Origin: Geodermatophilus nigrescens
GTDB lineage: Bacteria; Actinomycetota; Actinomycetes; Mycobacteriales; Geodermatophilaceae
Length of the DNA stretch: 64,000 nucleotides
Reading direction: 5' to 3'
NCBI RefSeq assembly: GCF_900129495.1
Contig: NZ_FQVX01000001.1
Location: 62,001 to 126,000, forward strand
Below the pieces are notes generated by a model. The model made no database searches, had not been told where the DNA came from, and saw nothing but the letters and a program-made list of their open reading frames with translations. This document shows positions 1-8,200 of the stretch, one piece after another (position 1 is the first letter of the stretch; each line of letters starts with the position of its first letter). Both the position numbers and the translations under genes were made by a program.

Positions 1-1594
1 CCCGCTCCAGCCAGGGGCGGTGGTCGGCCCCGACGGCGTGGTGGTGGGTGAGCGTGCCGCCGGCGGCCAGCAGCGCGTCGGTGGCCGCCCGCTTGGCGCC
101 GAGCCACTGCTGCAGCGGCAGGCCGTCGTCGCGGTCGGCGAGCACGGTGACGTAGAGGGACGCGCCGGTGGCGTAGCCGTGCGAGACGTGGCTCATCACC
201 AGCGGCTGCCGCCCCGGCGCGCCGAGCGACTCGCGCAGCGCCCGCCGGACGGCGTCGTACACCGCGGGCAGCGCGCTCCAGGTGGCCGCCGTCTCCAGCG
301 TCTCCACCAGGAGCCCCGCGTCCATGAGCCGGTCGCGCAGGTAGGGCGCGGCGAAGCGGTGCCGGCGCCACGACTCGCCCACCCGCCGGCCCACGCGGGC
401 CGCGCCGTGCTCGCGCAGCACCCCGACCGCCGCGCGCCGGCGGGCGCGCACCAGCGGCGGCAGCCCCTCCCAGCCGACGACCAGCAGGCACCCCTCGGCG
501 CGGCCGCGGGCCCGCAGCGCGCCGCGCAGCAGCCGCGCCCCGGCGCCGCCGGCGTTGAGCAGGTTGGCCCGGGTCTCCTCGGGGTCGGACAGCCGGACGA
601 CGTCGGGCAGCAGGTCGTGCCGGGCCAGCCGCTGCAGGCCGGCCAGCCCGTCCTCCCAGGTGCGGAACGACCAGCCCTCGTAGACGGCGGTCCGCGGGCG
701 GGGGCGCACCCGCAGCCGTACCTCGGTGATCACGCCGAGCGCGCCCTCCGACCCGAGCGCGAGGCCCAGCAGGTCGGGTCCGGCCGCCGACGCCGGCGGG
801 TGCCCGAGCTCCAGGACGCCCGACGGGGTGGCGAGGGTCAGGCCGGCCACGAGGTCGTCGAAGCGGCCCACGCCGGTGGACGCCTGCCCGGCCGAGCGGG
901 TCGCCGCGTAGCCGCCGACCGTGGCGAACTCGAAGCTCTGCGGCAGGTGCCCGAGCGTCAGCCCGTGCTCCGCCAGCGCCTCCTCCAGGGCCGGCCCGCG
1001 CATGCCCGGGCCCACGGTGACCAGGGAGGACGCCACGTCGACGTCGGACACCGAGGCCATCCGGGACAGGTCGACCGACAGCGACGGGCGGTCGTCGGGG
1101 TCGACGCCGGCCAGCCCGCCGACCACGCTCGTGCCGCCGCCGAACGGCACGACGACGACGTCGCGCTCGCTGCACAGCGCCAGCAGCACCGCGGTCTCGG
1201 CGGTGCTCCCGGGCAGCGCGACGGCGTCGGGGGCGTCGGAGGCGTCGCCCCCGCGGCGGCGCAGCAGGTCCAGGTAGCTCTTGCCGCCCGCGCGGCGCAG
1301 CCGCGACTCGCGGTCGGTGCGCACGTGCTCCTCGCCGAGCAGGCCCGCCAGCGCGGCCCGCACGTCGTCGGGCAGCCGGGACGGCGCCAGCCGGATCTCG
1401 CCGACGGCGACCGGCGGGGTGGCGCGCGGCGTCCAGCCCAGCTCCCGGGCCAGGTGCCGGCGGGCCGCCTTCGGCAGCGGCAGCTCCGGGTCGCGGGTGA
1501 GCTCCAGCCCGCCGCCGGTCTCCTCCGCTCCCTCCCCGGCGTCGGCCACGGTGGCCACGCGGGAGCTGCCGGGCCCCCATCCCTGGATGGTCAT
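1..1594 (-). CDS. FAD-binding oxidase, alkyl-DHAP synthase-like (3' end outside window)
   Basis: A flavoprotein of the VAO/PCMH-fold family resembling alkyldihydroxyacetonephosphate synthase and D-lactate/glycolate oxidases; 531 codons are visible and the C-terminus lies left of position 1. The FAD-binding half is clear: VVPFGGGTSVVGG, then SVDLSRM, VGPGMRGPALEEAL, and GHLPQSFEFATVGGYAATRSAGQ, the pattern typical of AGPS-type enzymes, followed by LALGSEGALGVITEV. A HHH-like motif (LTHHHAVG) near the visible end also fits AGPS. The start ATG at 1594 is used; an in-frame GTG at 1612 is possible. It is divergent from the glycerol-3-phosphate dehydrogenase 56 bp away, so a role in glycerol phosphate or DHAP metabolism is plausible. 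True ether-lipid synthesis is not shown; substrate is inferred. Confidence 0.82.
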   Translation of the reverse strand, partial: MTIQGWGPGSSRVATVADAGEGAEETGGGLELTRDPELPLPKAARRHLARELGWTPRATPPVAVGEIRLAPSRLPDDVRAALAGLLGEEHVRTDRESRLRRAGGKSYLDLLRRRGGDASDAPDAVALPGSTAETAVLLALCSERDVVVVPFGGGTSVVGGLAGVDPDDRPSLSVDLSRMASVSDVDVASSLVTVGPGMRGPALEEALAEHGLTLGHLPQSFEFATVGGYAATRSAGQASTGVGRFDDLVAGLTLATPSGVLELGHPPASAAGPDLLGLALGSEGALGVITEVRLRVRPRPRTAVYEGWSFRTWEDGLAGLQRLARHDLLPDVVRLSDPEETRANLLNAGGAGARLLRGALRARGRAEGCLLVVGWEGLPPLVRARRRAAVGVLREHGAARVGRRVGESWRRHRFAAPYLRDRLMDAGLLVETLETAATWSALPAVYDAVRRALRESLGAPGRQPLVMSHVSHGYATGASLYVTVLADRDDGLPLQQWLGAKRAATDALLAAGGTLTHHHAVGADHRPWLER

Positions 1595-1650
1595 CTCCGG
1601 CTGCTCGGGCACGGCTACAGTCTGCCGGTGCTCCGCCCGGGACCCCGCAC

Positions 1651-3168
1651 GTGACCGGCCCGGCCCCGCACGGTCCCGACCTCACCCCGGCCCGCCGCGC
1701 GGCCGACCTCGAGGCGCTGACCAGCACCGACGTCGACGTCGTGGTCGTCGGCGGGGGAGTGACCGGCGCCGGCGTGGCCCTCGACGCCGCGGCGCGCGGC
1801 CTGTCGGTGGCGCTGCTGGAGCGGGCCGACCTCGCCGCGGGCACCAGCCGCTGGTCGAGCAAGCTCGTGCACGGCGGGCTCCGGTACCTCGCGCACGGCG
1901 AGATCGGCCTGGCGCGGGAGAGCGCCCGCGAGCGCGCCGTCCTCATGCGCACCACCGCGCCGCACCTGGTGCGGGCGCTGCCGTTCCTCGTGCCCGACGC
2001 CGCCGGCCGCGACGTCAGCGCCGTCGGGGCGCTCGGCGGCCGGCTCGGCGACGCGGTGCGCCGCTCGGTGCGGGGCGGCCCGGGCTCGCTGCCGGGGACC
2101 CGGCGGGTGGGCGCGGCCGAGGTCGCGCGGCTGACACCCGCCGTCGTGCCCGGCCGCGGCGGCGCCGTCTTCTGGGACGGGCAGCTGTCCGACGACGCCA
2201 GGCTGGTCGTGGCGCTGGCCCGAACGGCCGCCGCGCACGGCGCGCGGGTGCTCACCGGCGCGCGGGTCACCGGCGTCGACGGGCGCGAGGTGTCCGCCGT
2301 CGTCGACGGGACGCCGGTGACGCTGCGGGCCGGCGCCGTGGTCAACGCGACCGGCGTGTGGGCGCAGGCGCTCGCGCCGGGGATCCGGCTGTCGCCCTCC
2401 CGCGGCTCGCACCTGGTGGTCCGCGCCGGCCGGCTCGGCGACCCGCTCGCCGCCCTCACCGTGCCGCTGCCGGGCTCCCGGTCCCGGTACGTTTTCGCGC
2501 TGCCGCAGCCGGGCGGGCTGGTGTACCTGGGCCTCACCGACGAGCCGGTCGACGGCCCGGTCCCCGACGGCGACCCGCTGCCGTCCGACGCCGAGGTGGA
2601 CCAGCTCCTCGGCACGGTGAACCGGGTGCTCGCGGTGCCGCTGACCCGCGACGACGTCGTCGGGGCCTACTCGGGACTGCGGCCGCTGGTGCTGCCGGAG
2701 TCGGCCGGGACGGGCCCCGGCGACGCCACCGCCGACCTCTCCCGCCGGCACCTGCTGCGGGAGGACGGACCGGTCCTCTCCCTGGTCGGCGGCAAGCTCA
2801 CCACGTACCGGGCGATGGCGGAGGAGGCGGTCGACGCCGTCGTCGCGCGGCTGGGCCGGGGCGCCCGCCGCTCGCCGACCGCGCGCCTGCCGCTGGTGGG
2901 CGCCGCGTCGCCGGCGGAGCTGGCGCGGGTGGCCGCGCCCGCCCGGCTGGTGGCCCGCTACGGCACCGAGGCGCCGCGGGTGGCCGCGCTCGGCGCCGGG
3001 CCGGTGGTCGAGGGCCGGCCGGAGACGGTGGGGGAGCTGCGCTTCGGGGCGCTGGCCGAGGGGGCGCGGACGGTCGCCGACCTGCTCGACCGCCGGGTGC
3101 GCCTGGGCCTGGTGCCGGCCGACCGCGAGCGCGCCGTGGCGGCCGCCGAGGACGCCCTGTCCCACTGA
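1651..3168 (+). CDS. glpD: Glycerol-3-phosphate dehydrogenase, FAD-dependent
   Basis: Membrane-associated flavoenzyme oxidising sn-glycerol-3-phosphate to dihydroxyacetone phosphate and passing electrons to quinone. 505 aa, normal for the family. The N-terminal dinucleotide-binding motif VVVVGGGVTGAGVALDAAARG (about residues 28-48) is followed by the GlpD signatures GTSRWSSKLVHGGLRYL and LSLVGGKLTTYRAMAEEAVD, and a DAO_C-like helical tail. The start is GTG 1651; no good ribosome-binding site precedes it, but a TACAGT box lies at 1616-1621 and could be its -10 element. It is divergent from the alkyl-DHAP-synthase-like gene, which could consume the DHAP that this enzyme makes. Confidence 0.93.
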   Translation: MTGPAPHGPDLTPARRAADLEALTSTDVDVVVVGGGVTGAGVALDAAARGLSVALLERADLAAGTSRWSSKLVHGGLRYLAHGEIGLARESARERAVLMRTTAPHLVRALPFLVPDAAGRDVSAVGALGGRLGDAVRRSVRGGPGSLPGTRRVGAAEVARLTPAVVPGRGGAVFWDGQLSDDARLVVALARTAAAHGARVLTGARVTGVDGREVSAVVDGTPVTLRAGAVVNATGVWAQALAPGIRLSPSRGSHLVVRAGRLGDPLAALTVPLPGSRSRYVFALPQPGGLVYLGLTDEPVDGPVPDGDPLPSDAEVDQLLGTVNRVLAVPLTRDDVVGAYSGLRPLVLPESAGTGPGDATADLSRRHLLREDGPVLSLVGGKLTTYRAMAEEAVDAVVARLGRGARRSPTARLPLVGAASPAELARVAAPARLVARYGTEAPRVAALGAGPVVEGRPETVGELRFGALAEGARTVADLLDRRVRLGLVPADRERAVAAAEDALSH

Positions 3169-3208
3169 CCGGGATCGTCGTTTCGCAGAGTGGGACGGCG
3201 GGAGCAGG

Positions 3209-4012
3209 ATGGCCGGCGTGGACACCTACACGCACGGCCACGCCGAGCCCGTGCTGCAGTCGCACCGGTGGCGCACCGCGGAGAACTCGGCGGCGTACCT
3301 GCTCCCGTACCTGCGACCCGGCCTCGACCTGCTCGACGTCGGGTGCGGGCCGGGCACGATCACCGTCGACCTCGCCCGCCGGGTGGCGCCGGGCCGGGTG
3401 CTCGGCCTCGACGTCTCGGCCGACCCGCTGGACGAGGCGCGGGCGCTCGCGGCCCGCGAGGGCGTGGCGGTGACCTTCGCCGTCGGCGACGGATACGCGC
3501 TCGACCTGCCCGACGACTCGGTCGACGTCGTGCACGCCCACCAGGTGCTCCAGCACCTGACCGACCCGGTGGCGGCGCTGCGCGAGATGGCGCGGGTGTG
3601 CCGGCCCGGCGGGCTGCTCGCGGTCCGCGACGTCGACTACGCCGCCACCACCTGGTACCCCGCCGACCCCGGCCTGGACCGGTGGCTGGAGCTGTACGGC
3701 CGCGTGGCCCGCGCCAACGACGCCGAGCCCGACGCCGGCCGGCGGCTGCTGTCCTGGGCGCACGCCGCGGGTCTGCGCGACGTCACCGCGTCGGCGTCGT
3801 CGTGGTGCTACGCGTCGGCGGCCGAGCGGGAGTGGTGGGGCCGCTCCTGGGCCGGCCGCGCGACGGCGTCGGCGTTCGCGGAGCAGGCCGTGGCGTACGG
3901 CCTGGCCACGCGGGACGAGCTCGGCGAGCTCGCCGCCGCGTGGCTGCGCTGGGCCGCCGCGGACGACGGCTGGCTCGGCATGCTGCACGGCGAGCTGCTC
4001 GTCCGCGTGTGA
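3209..4012 (+). CDS. Class I SAM-dependent methyltransferase
   Basis: 267-aa Rossmann-fold methyltransferase. Motif I is LDVGCGPGTITVDLA (about residues 43-57), followed by the acidic motif II LGLDVSADPLDEA, motif III VGDGYALDLPDDSVDVVHAHQVLQHL and a post-motif region REMARVCRPGGLLAVRDVDY. This is the Methyltransf_11/UbiE-like layout; small-molecule substrates are usual but the substrate cannot be told. ATG 3209 follows a GGAGCAGG ribosome-binding site. It lies 40 bp after glpD on the same strand and ends at a strong bidirectional terminator shared with the convergent MerR gene. Confidence 0.85.
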   Translation: MAGVDTYTHGHAEPVLQSHRWRTAENSAAYLLPYLRPGLDLLDVGCGPGTITVDLARRVAPGRVLGLDVSADPLDEARALAAREGVAVTFAVGDGYALDLPDDSVDVVHAHQVLQHLTDPVAALREMARVCRPGGLLAVRDVDYAATTWYPADPGLDRWLELYGRVARANDAEPDAGRRLLSWAHAAGLRDVTASASSWCYASAAEREWWGRSWAGRATASAFAEQAVAYGLATRDELGELAAAWLRWAAADDGWLGMLHGELLVRV

Positions 4013-4015
4013 GCT

Positions 4016-4051
4016 CCCCGGGAGCGGGGACGGCCGTCCCCGCTCCCGGGG
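4016..4051. terminator. Bidirectional terminator hairpin
   Basis: A perfect palindrome with 18-bp arms (GGGAGCGGGGACGG core against CCGTCCCCGCTCCC) fills the gap between the methyltransferase stop at 4012 and the MerR-gene stop at 4053. There is no U-tract, as is usual in high-GC actinobacteria. It can serve both converging genes. Confidence 0.8.
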
Positions 4052-4052
4052 G

Positions 4053-4805
4053 TCAGCCCTGCCGGGCGGCGTTGGCCTGGACGGCGGTGCTCACCCACTG
4101 CGCCAGGCCCGGCGCCACGGCCTCGTAGGTGGCGGTGAACCGCTCGTCCTCGACGTACATCCGGCCGAGCGCCGCGTGCATCTCCGGCGGGCAGTCGTAG
4201 AACCACCGGCAGATCTGCTGCCGCGCCTCCTCGGCGAGGTCCATGCCCGGCGCCGAGTCCGGCGCGACGCCGTCCCGCAGTGCCCGCGCCATCCGCCCGT
4301 TGAGGTCCTCGCCCTCGGCCTTGATCCGGACCCAGTCCTCCTTGGTGTAGGCCGCGGTGCGCCGCGAGGACTCGCGGTAGGCGTCGGTGTCGCCCCACCG
4401 CTCCTGCACCTCGGCCTCGTACCGCTCCGGGTCGTGCTCGCCGAACACCTCGAACCGCTCCTCGGGGGTCAGTGCGATCCCCATCTGCCTCGCCTCCATC
4501 TCCTTCTCGACGGCCGCGACCATCGCCCGCGTCCGCTCCAGCCGGTCCCGCAGCAGCCGGTGCTGCCGGCGCAGGTGCGCCGCGGGGTCGGCGGACGGGT
4601 CGTCGAGCAGCGCCGCGACCTCCTCGAGGGGGAACCCGAGCTCGCGGTAGAGCAGCACCTGGTGCAGCCGGTCGAGGTCCGCCGCCGAGTAGCGGCGGTA
4701 GCCGGCCGCGGTGCGTCCCGACGGCGACAGCAGGCCGATCCGGTCGTAGTGGTGCAGCGTGCGCACCGTGACGCCGGCCAGCGCCGCCACCTCGCCCACG
4801 TTCAT
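4053..4805 (-). CDS. MerR family regulator with TipAS ligand domain
   Basis: 250-aa TipA-like activator. Residues 1-70 form the MerR winged helix (MNVGEVAALAGVTVRTLHHY, DRIGLLSPSGRTAAGYRRY), residues about 75-110 the antiparallel coiled coil, and residues about 120-245 a TipAS antibiotic-recognition domain (AYTKEDWVRIKAEGEDLN, CRWFYDCPPEMHAALGRMYVEDERF). In Streptomyces TipA this domain binds thiopeptides, and related proteins sense multiple drugs. ATG 4805 follows a GGGAGGAGGG ribosome-binding site. Its promoter carries the classic MerR arrangement (separate entry), so autoactivation is likely; the divergent haloalkane dehalogenase may be a second target. The ligand is unknown. Confidence 0.9.
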   Translation of the reverse strand: MNVGEVAALAGVTVRTLHHYDRIGLLSPSGRTAAGYRRYSAADLDRLHQVLLYRELGFPLEEVAALLDDPSADPAAHLRRQHRLLRDRLERTRAMVAAVEKEMEARQMGIALTPEERFEVFGEHDPERYEAEVQERWGDTDAYRESSRRTAAYTKEDWVRIKAEGEDLNGRMARALRDGVAPDSAPGMDLAEEARQQICRWFYDCPPEMHAALGRMYVEDERFTATYEAVAPGLAQWVSTAVQANAARQG

Positions 4806-4833
4806 CCCGGGTCCCTCCTCCCTGACGGCGACG

Positions 4834-4864
4834 AGTGCACAGCCTGACGTCGCGTCAGGGTCAA
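4834..4864 (-). promoter_or_regulatory. MerR/TipA-type promoter-operator
   Basis: On the minus strand a -35 box TTGACC (4864-4859) is separated by 19 bp from a weak -10 TGCACT (4839-4834). A 19-bp spacer is the hallmark of MerR-activated promoters. Inside the spacer is a perfect inverted repeat CCTGACG-TCG-CGTCAGG (4843-4859). From memory it closely resembles the Streptomyces tipA promoter operator, which has a CCTCACG...CGTGAGG dyad. The gene it precedes encodes a TipA-like protein, so autoregulation is the simplest reading. Confidence 0.7.
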
Positions 4865-4926
4865 GCGCGATCGTCGCATCAGGGCCGAGCGCGATCGTCG
4901 CGTCAGGGCCGAGCGCGATCGTCGGA
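4849..4926. repeat. 24-bp tandem repeat upstream of MerR gene
   Basis: Two full 24-bp units (4863-4886 and 4887-4910, two differences) are flanked by partial copies at 4849-4862 and 4911-4926. The unit contains GCGCGATCGTCGCGTCAGGG, so every unit re-creates the CGTCAGG half-site of the adjacent MerR operator. The repeats lie between the divergent merR-like and dehalogenase genes and may supply extra half-operators or simply be slippage copies. Confidence 0.8.
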
Positions 4927-4975
4927 CGCCGTCCTCCGGACGGCGGCGGGGCGGCGGCTGGGCGAGGATGCCCGG

Positions 4976-5866
4976 GTGGCCGCTGAGGACGTCTCCCCCG
5001 AGGACCCCTTCCCCCGGCAGCGGGTGACCGTCCGCGGCACGGAGATGGCGTACGTGGACGTCGGGGAGGGGGATCCGGTCGTCTTCCTGCACGGCAACCC
5101 GACGTCGTCCTACCTGTGGCGCAACGTCATCCCGCACGTGCGCCACCTGGGCCGGTGCATCGCGCCGGACCTGGTCGGCATGGGGGAGTCGGGCAAGCTG
5201 CCCGACCCGCGGCGCGGCACCTACTCCTTCGCCACCCACGCGCAGCACCTCGAGGAGTTCCTCGACGCCGTCGGCGTGCACCGGCGGGTCACCTTCGTGC
5301 TGCACGACTGGGGCTCGGCGCTGGGCTTCGACTGGGCCCGCCGGCACCCCGAGCAGGTGCGCGGGCTGGCGTTCACCGAGGCGATCGTCACCCCGATGAC
5401 CTGGGCGGACTGGCCGCCCGACGCGCGCGGCATCTTCCGCACCATGCGCGGCGACGACGGCGAGACCGTGGTGCTGGACAAGAACGTCTTCGTCGAGCGG
5501 ATCCTGCCGGCCTCCACGCTGCGGGGTCTCAGTCCCGAAGCGCACGAGCGGTACCGGGCGCCCTTCCGCGAGCGCGAGGACCGCTGGCCCACCCTCGAGT
5601 GGCCCCGGCAGATCCCGCTGGACAACGTGCCGCCGCTGGTCCGCGACGTCGTCGCGCGGTACGGCGTCTGGTTGCGCGGCAGCGCCGTCCCCAAGCTGTT
5701 CCTGGACGCCGAGCCAGGCTCCATCCTGGTCGGCCGGCAGCGCGCGCTGGTCCGCAAGTGGCCCTCGGTCTCAGAGGTGACCGTGCCGGGCTCGCACTTC
5801 GTGCCCGAGGACTCCCCGCACGCGATCGGGCGGGCCCTGGCCGACTGGATCCCGACCCTGGCCTGA
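4976..5866 (+). CDS. Haloalkane dehalogenase (DhaA/LinB-like)
   Basis: 296-aa alpha/beta hydrolase of the haloalkane dehalogenase family, which hydrolyses carbon-halogen bonds to an alcohol and halide. The HGNPTSSYLWRN motif gives the oxyanion/halide-binding Asn; VLHDWGSALG holds the nucleophile Asp111 followed by the halide-stabilising Trp; the catalytic acid Glu is in GLAFTEAIVTPMTWADW, as in subfamily HLD-II (DhaA, LinB); the base His is in VPGSHFVPEDSPH. All catalytic residues are present. Start GTG 4976 is chosen because GAGGA sits 7 nt upstream; longer in-frame starts would run into the tandem repeats. It is divergent from the TipA-like regulator. Natural substrate is unknown. Confidence 0.9.
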   Translation: MAAEDVSPEDPFPRQRVTVRGTEMAYVDVGEGDPVVFLHGNPTSSYLWRNVIPHVRHLGRCIAPDLVGMGESGKLPDPRRGTYSFATHAQHLEEFLDAVGVHRRVTFVLHDWGSALGFDWARRHPEQVRGLAFTEAIVTPMTWADWPPDARGIFRTMRGDDGETVVLDKNVFVERILPASTLRGLSPEAHERYRAPFREREDRWPTLEWPRQIPLDNVPPLVRDVVARYGVWLRGSAVPKLFLDAEPGSILVGRQRALVRKWPSVSEVTVPGSHFVPEDSPHAIGRALADWIPTLA

Positions 5867-5874
5867 GCCGGGTC

Positions 5875-5909
5875 GCCCGCTCTTCCCGCACCGTTCACCG
5901 GGAGCGGGC
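5875..5909 (+). terminator. Possible weak terminator after dehalogenase gene
   Basis: Eight-bp arms GCCCGCTC (5875-5882) and GAGCGGGC (5902-5909) flank a 19-nt loop, just after the dehalogenase stop and before the glycosyltransferase start. The long loop makes it weaker than the other hairpins here. Confidence 0.4.
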
Positions 5910-5954
5910 CGCGCCGTCGACCTCCGCTCTCCCTGCGCCGCCCACGCTGGCGGC

Positions 5955-7088
5955 GTGCGCGTGGCAGTGGTCACCGAGTCCTTCCTCCCGCAGGTCAACG
6001 GCGTCACCAACAGCGTCCTGCGCGTCTGCGAGCAGATGCGGCGGCACGGCGTGCAGGTGCTCGTCGTCGCGCCCGGCCCGGGCCCCGGGGAGTACGCCGG
6101 CGCGACCGTCGTCCGGTCCCCGTCGGTGGCGCTCCCGCGCTACGCGGGCTTCCGCGTCGGCCGCCCGTGGCCGGGGCTCGGGCGGGTCCTGCGCGAGTTC
6201 GCCCCCGACGTCGTCCACCTCGCGAGCCCGGCGGCGCTCGGCGCCTCGGCCGCGCGGGTCGCCCGCCGCCTCGACGTCCCGGTCGTGGCCGTCCACCAGA
6301 CCGACCTGGTCGGCTTCGCCGCCCGCTACGGCCTGCCCGGCGTCGGCCGGATGGTGTGGGCGGGCCTGCGGCCGGTGTACGCCGGCGCCGCGGCGACCCT
6401 GGTCCCCAGCCACCCGGTGGCCGACGAGCTGCGCGCCCGGGGCGTGCCGCGCGTGCGGCTGTGGGCCCGCGGCGTCGACTCCGCCGCCTTCTCGCCCGCC
6501 CGCCGCGACCCCGCGCTACACGCCCGCCTCGCGCCCGGCGGGGAGGTCGTCGTCGGCTACGTGGGCCGGCTGGCCGCCGAGAAGGAGCTGCACCTGCTCG
6601 CGGGCCTGGACCGGGTCCCCGGCGTCCGGCTCGTGCTCGTCGGCGACGGCCCGCAGCGCGAGCGGCTGCAGCGGGCGCTGCCCGGCGCGGTGTTCGCGGG
6701 CTTCCGCGGCGGCGCCGAGCTCGGCGCCTGGACCGCCTCCCTCGACGTCTTCGTCCACCCCGGCTCGTCGGAGACCTTCTGCCAGGCGGCGCAGGAGGCG
6801 CTGGCCAGCGGCGTCCCGGTGGTCGCCCCGGCCGCCGGCGGGCCGCTCGACGTCGTCACCGCCGGCCGGACCGGCCTGTTCTTCACCCCCGGGTCGGCGG
6901 CCGACCTCCGCGCGCAGGTGGCCCGGCTGGTGGCCGAGCCGGACACCCGCGCCTGGATGTCCCGCGCCGCGCGGGCGAGCGTGCGCGGCCGCACCTGGGA
7001 CTCCCTCGGCGACCAGCTGCTCGGCCACTACACCGACGCGCTCGCCGGCCGCGCCGCCGCGCCCGCCGCCCCGGAGCGCGTCGCGTGA
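5955..7088 (+). CDS. GT4 glycosyltransferase, MgtA/PimB-like
   Basis: 377-aa GT-B fold glycosyltransferase family 4. The N-terminal ESFLPQVNGVTNSVLRVCEQ block and the HQTDLVGFAARYG segment are typical of the actinobacterial GDP-mannose-dependent alpha-mannosyltransferases MgtA (Rv0557) and PimB'. The nucleotide-sugar half has VVVGYVGRLAAEKEL, LVGDGPQRERL and the E-x7-E motif in SSETFCQAAQEALASGVPVV. It probably transfers mannose to a glycolipid at the inner face of the membrane; this substrate assignment is inferred. The start is GTG 5955. Its stop overlaps the start of the next gene (GTGA), so the three genes 5955-9006 form one coupled operon. Confidence 0.85.
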   Translation: MRVAVVTESFLPQVNGVTNSVLRVCEQMRRHGVQVLVVAPGPGPGEYAGATVVRSPSVALPRYAGFRVGRPWPGLGRVLREFAPDVVHLASPAALGASAARVARRLDVPVVAVHQTDLVGFAARYGLPGVGRMVWAGLRPVYAGAAATLVPSHPVADELRARGVPRVRLWARGVDSAAFSPARRDPALHARLAPGGEVVVGYVGRLAAEKELHLLAGLDRVPGVRLVLVGDGPQRERLQRALPGAVFAGFRGGAELGAWTASLDVFVHPGSSETFCQAAQEALASGVPVVAPAAGGPLDVVTAGRTGLFFTPGSAADLRAQVARLVAEPDTRAWMSRAARASVRGRTWDSLGDQLLGHYTDALAGRAAAPAAPERVA

Positions 7089-8200
7089 GCCGGGTCGTGC
7101 AGGTGGCCAACTTCGTCACCCCCACCTCCGGTGGCCTGCGCACCGCCCTCGCCTCCCTCGCCGCCGGCTACGCGGCCGCCGGCCACGAGGTGGTGCAGGT
7201 GGTGCCCGGCCCGCGCGCGGCGACCGAGGACACCGCCTGGGGACGGCGGGTGCAGCTGCCCGGCGTCCCGCTCCCGGGCACCGGGTACCGGCTGCTGCGC
7301 CCGGCGCCGGTGCTCGCGGCGCTGGCGGACCTGGCGCCCGACCGCGTCGAGCTGCACGACCGCACCACCCTGCGCGCGGTGGCCGGCTGGTCCCGGGACC
7401 GCGGGGTCCCGGCGCTGGTGGTCAGCCACGAGCGGCTCGACCGGTGGCTGCGGCAGTGGCTGCCGGCCGCACCCGGCGTGCCACGGGCGGCCGACCGGCT
7501 CGCCGACCGCGCCAACGCCGCGCTGGCCGCCGCCGGCCGCGTCGTCTGCACGACCGACTGGGCGGCCGAGGAGTACCGACGGGTCGGGGCGCCGGTGACC
7601 GTGGTGCCGCTCGGCGTCGACCTCGGCACCTTCACGCCCGCCCGCGCCGACGCCGGCCACCGTCGCGACGGCGGGGTGCTGCTGGTGACCGCCACCCGGC
7701 TGTCGCGGGAGAAGCGCCCCGACCTCGCCGTCGCCGCCACCGCGGAGCTCGCCCGCCGCGGCCTGCCGGTGCGGCTGCTGGTCGCCGGCGACGGGCCCGC
7801 GCGCGGGGCGCTGGCCCGCCGCGCCGCGGGCCTGCCCGTCTGGTTCCTCGGGCACGTGCCGGACCGGGCCGCGCTGGCGGGCCTGCTCGGCGCCGCCGAC
7901 GTCGTGCTCGCGCCCGGCCCCGTGGAGACGTTCGGCCTGGCCGCGCTGGAGGCGCTGGCCTGCGGCACGCCGGTCGTGGTGTCCGCGGACTCCGCACTGC
8001 CGTCGGTGGCCGGGCCGGCCGGGATGGCCGCCGCCGGCACCGCGGCCGCGCTGGCCGACGCCGTCGAGGCGCTGCTCGCGGTGAACCCCGGTGCACGCCG
8101 CGAGCGTGCCCGGCGGCGCGCGGAGCGGTTCCCGTGGACGGCGACGGTCGCGGGGTTCCTCGCCGCGCACGGCCTCGCGGCGCGGGAGCGGGCGGCATGA
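7085..8200 (+). CDS. GT4 family glycosyltransferase
   Basis: 371-aa GT-B glycosyltransferase. The N-terminal domain begins VVQVANFVTPTSGGLRTALASLA; the C-terminal domain has LLVTATRLSREKRPDLA, LVAGDGPARGAL and the E-x7-E motif VETFGLAALEALACGTPVV. The start GTG 7085 overlaps the preceding stop by four bases (GTGA), and its own stop overlaps the next ATG (ATGA), showing translational coupling. It is not a close copy of its neighbour. With the upstream MgtA-like enzyme it probably builds a glycolipid or other cell-envelope glycan; donor and acceptor cannot be assigned. Confidence 0.85.
   Translation: MSRVVQVANFVTPTSGGLRTALASLAAGYAAAGHEVVQVVPGPRAATEDTAWGRRVQLPGVPLPGTGYRLLRPAPVLAALADLAPDRVELHDRTTLRAVAGWSRDRGVPALVVSHERLDRWLRQWLPAAPGVPRAADRLADRANAALAAAGRVVCTTDWAAEEYRRVGAPVTVVPLGVDLGTFTPARADAGHRRDGGVLLVTATRLSREKRPDLAVAATAELARRGLPVRLLVAGDGPARGALARRAAGLPVWFLGHVPDRAALAGLLGAADVVLAPGPVETFGLAALEALACGTPVVVSADSALPSVAGPAGMAAAGTAAALADAVEALLAVNPGARRERARRRAERFPWTATVAGFLAAHGLAARERAA

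Noticed and set aside
4849-4926. 24-bp tandem repeat as a CRISPR array
   Set aside because: Units are directly adjacent with no spacers, and no cas genes are nearby.
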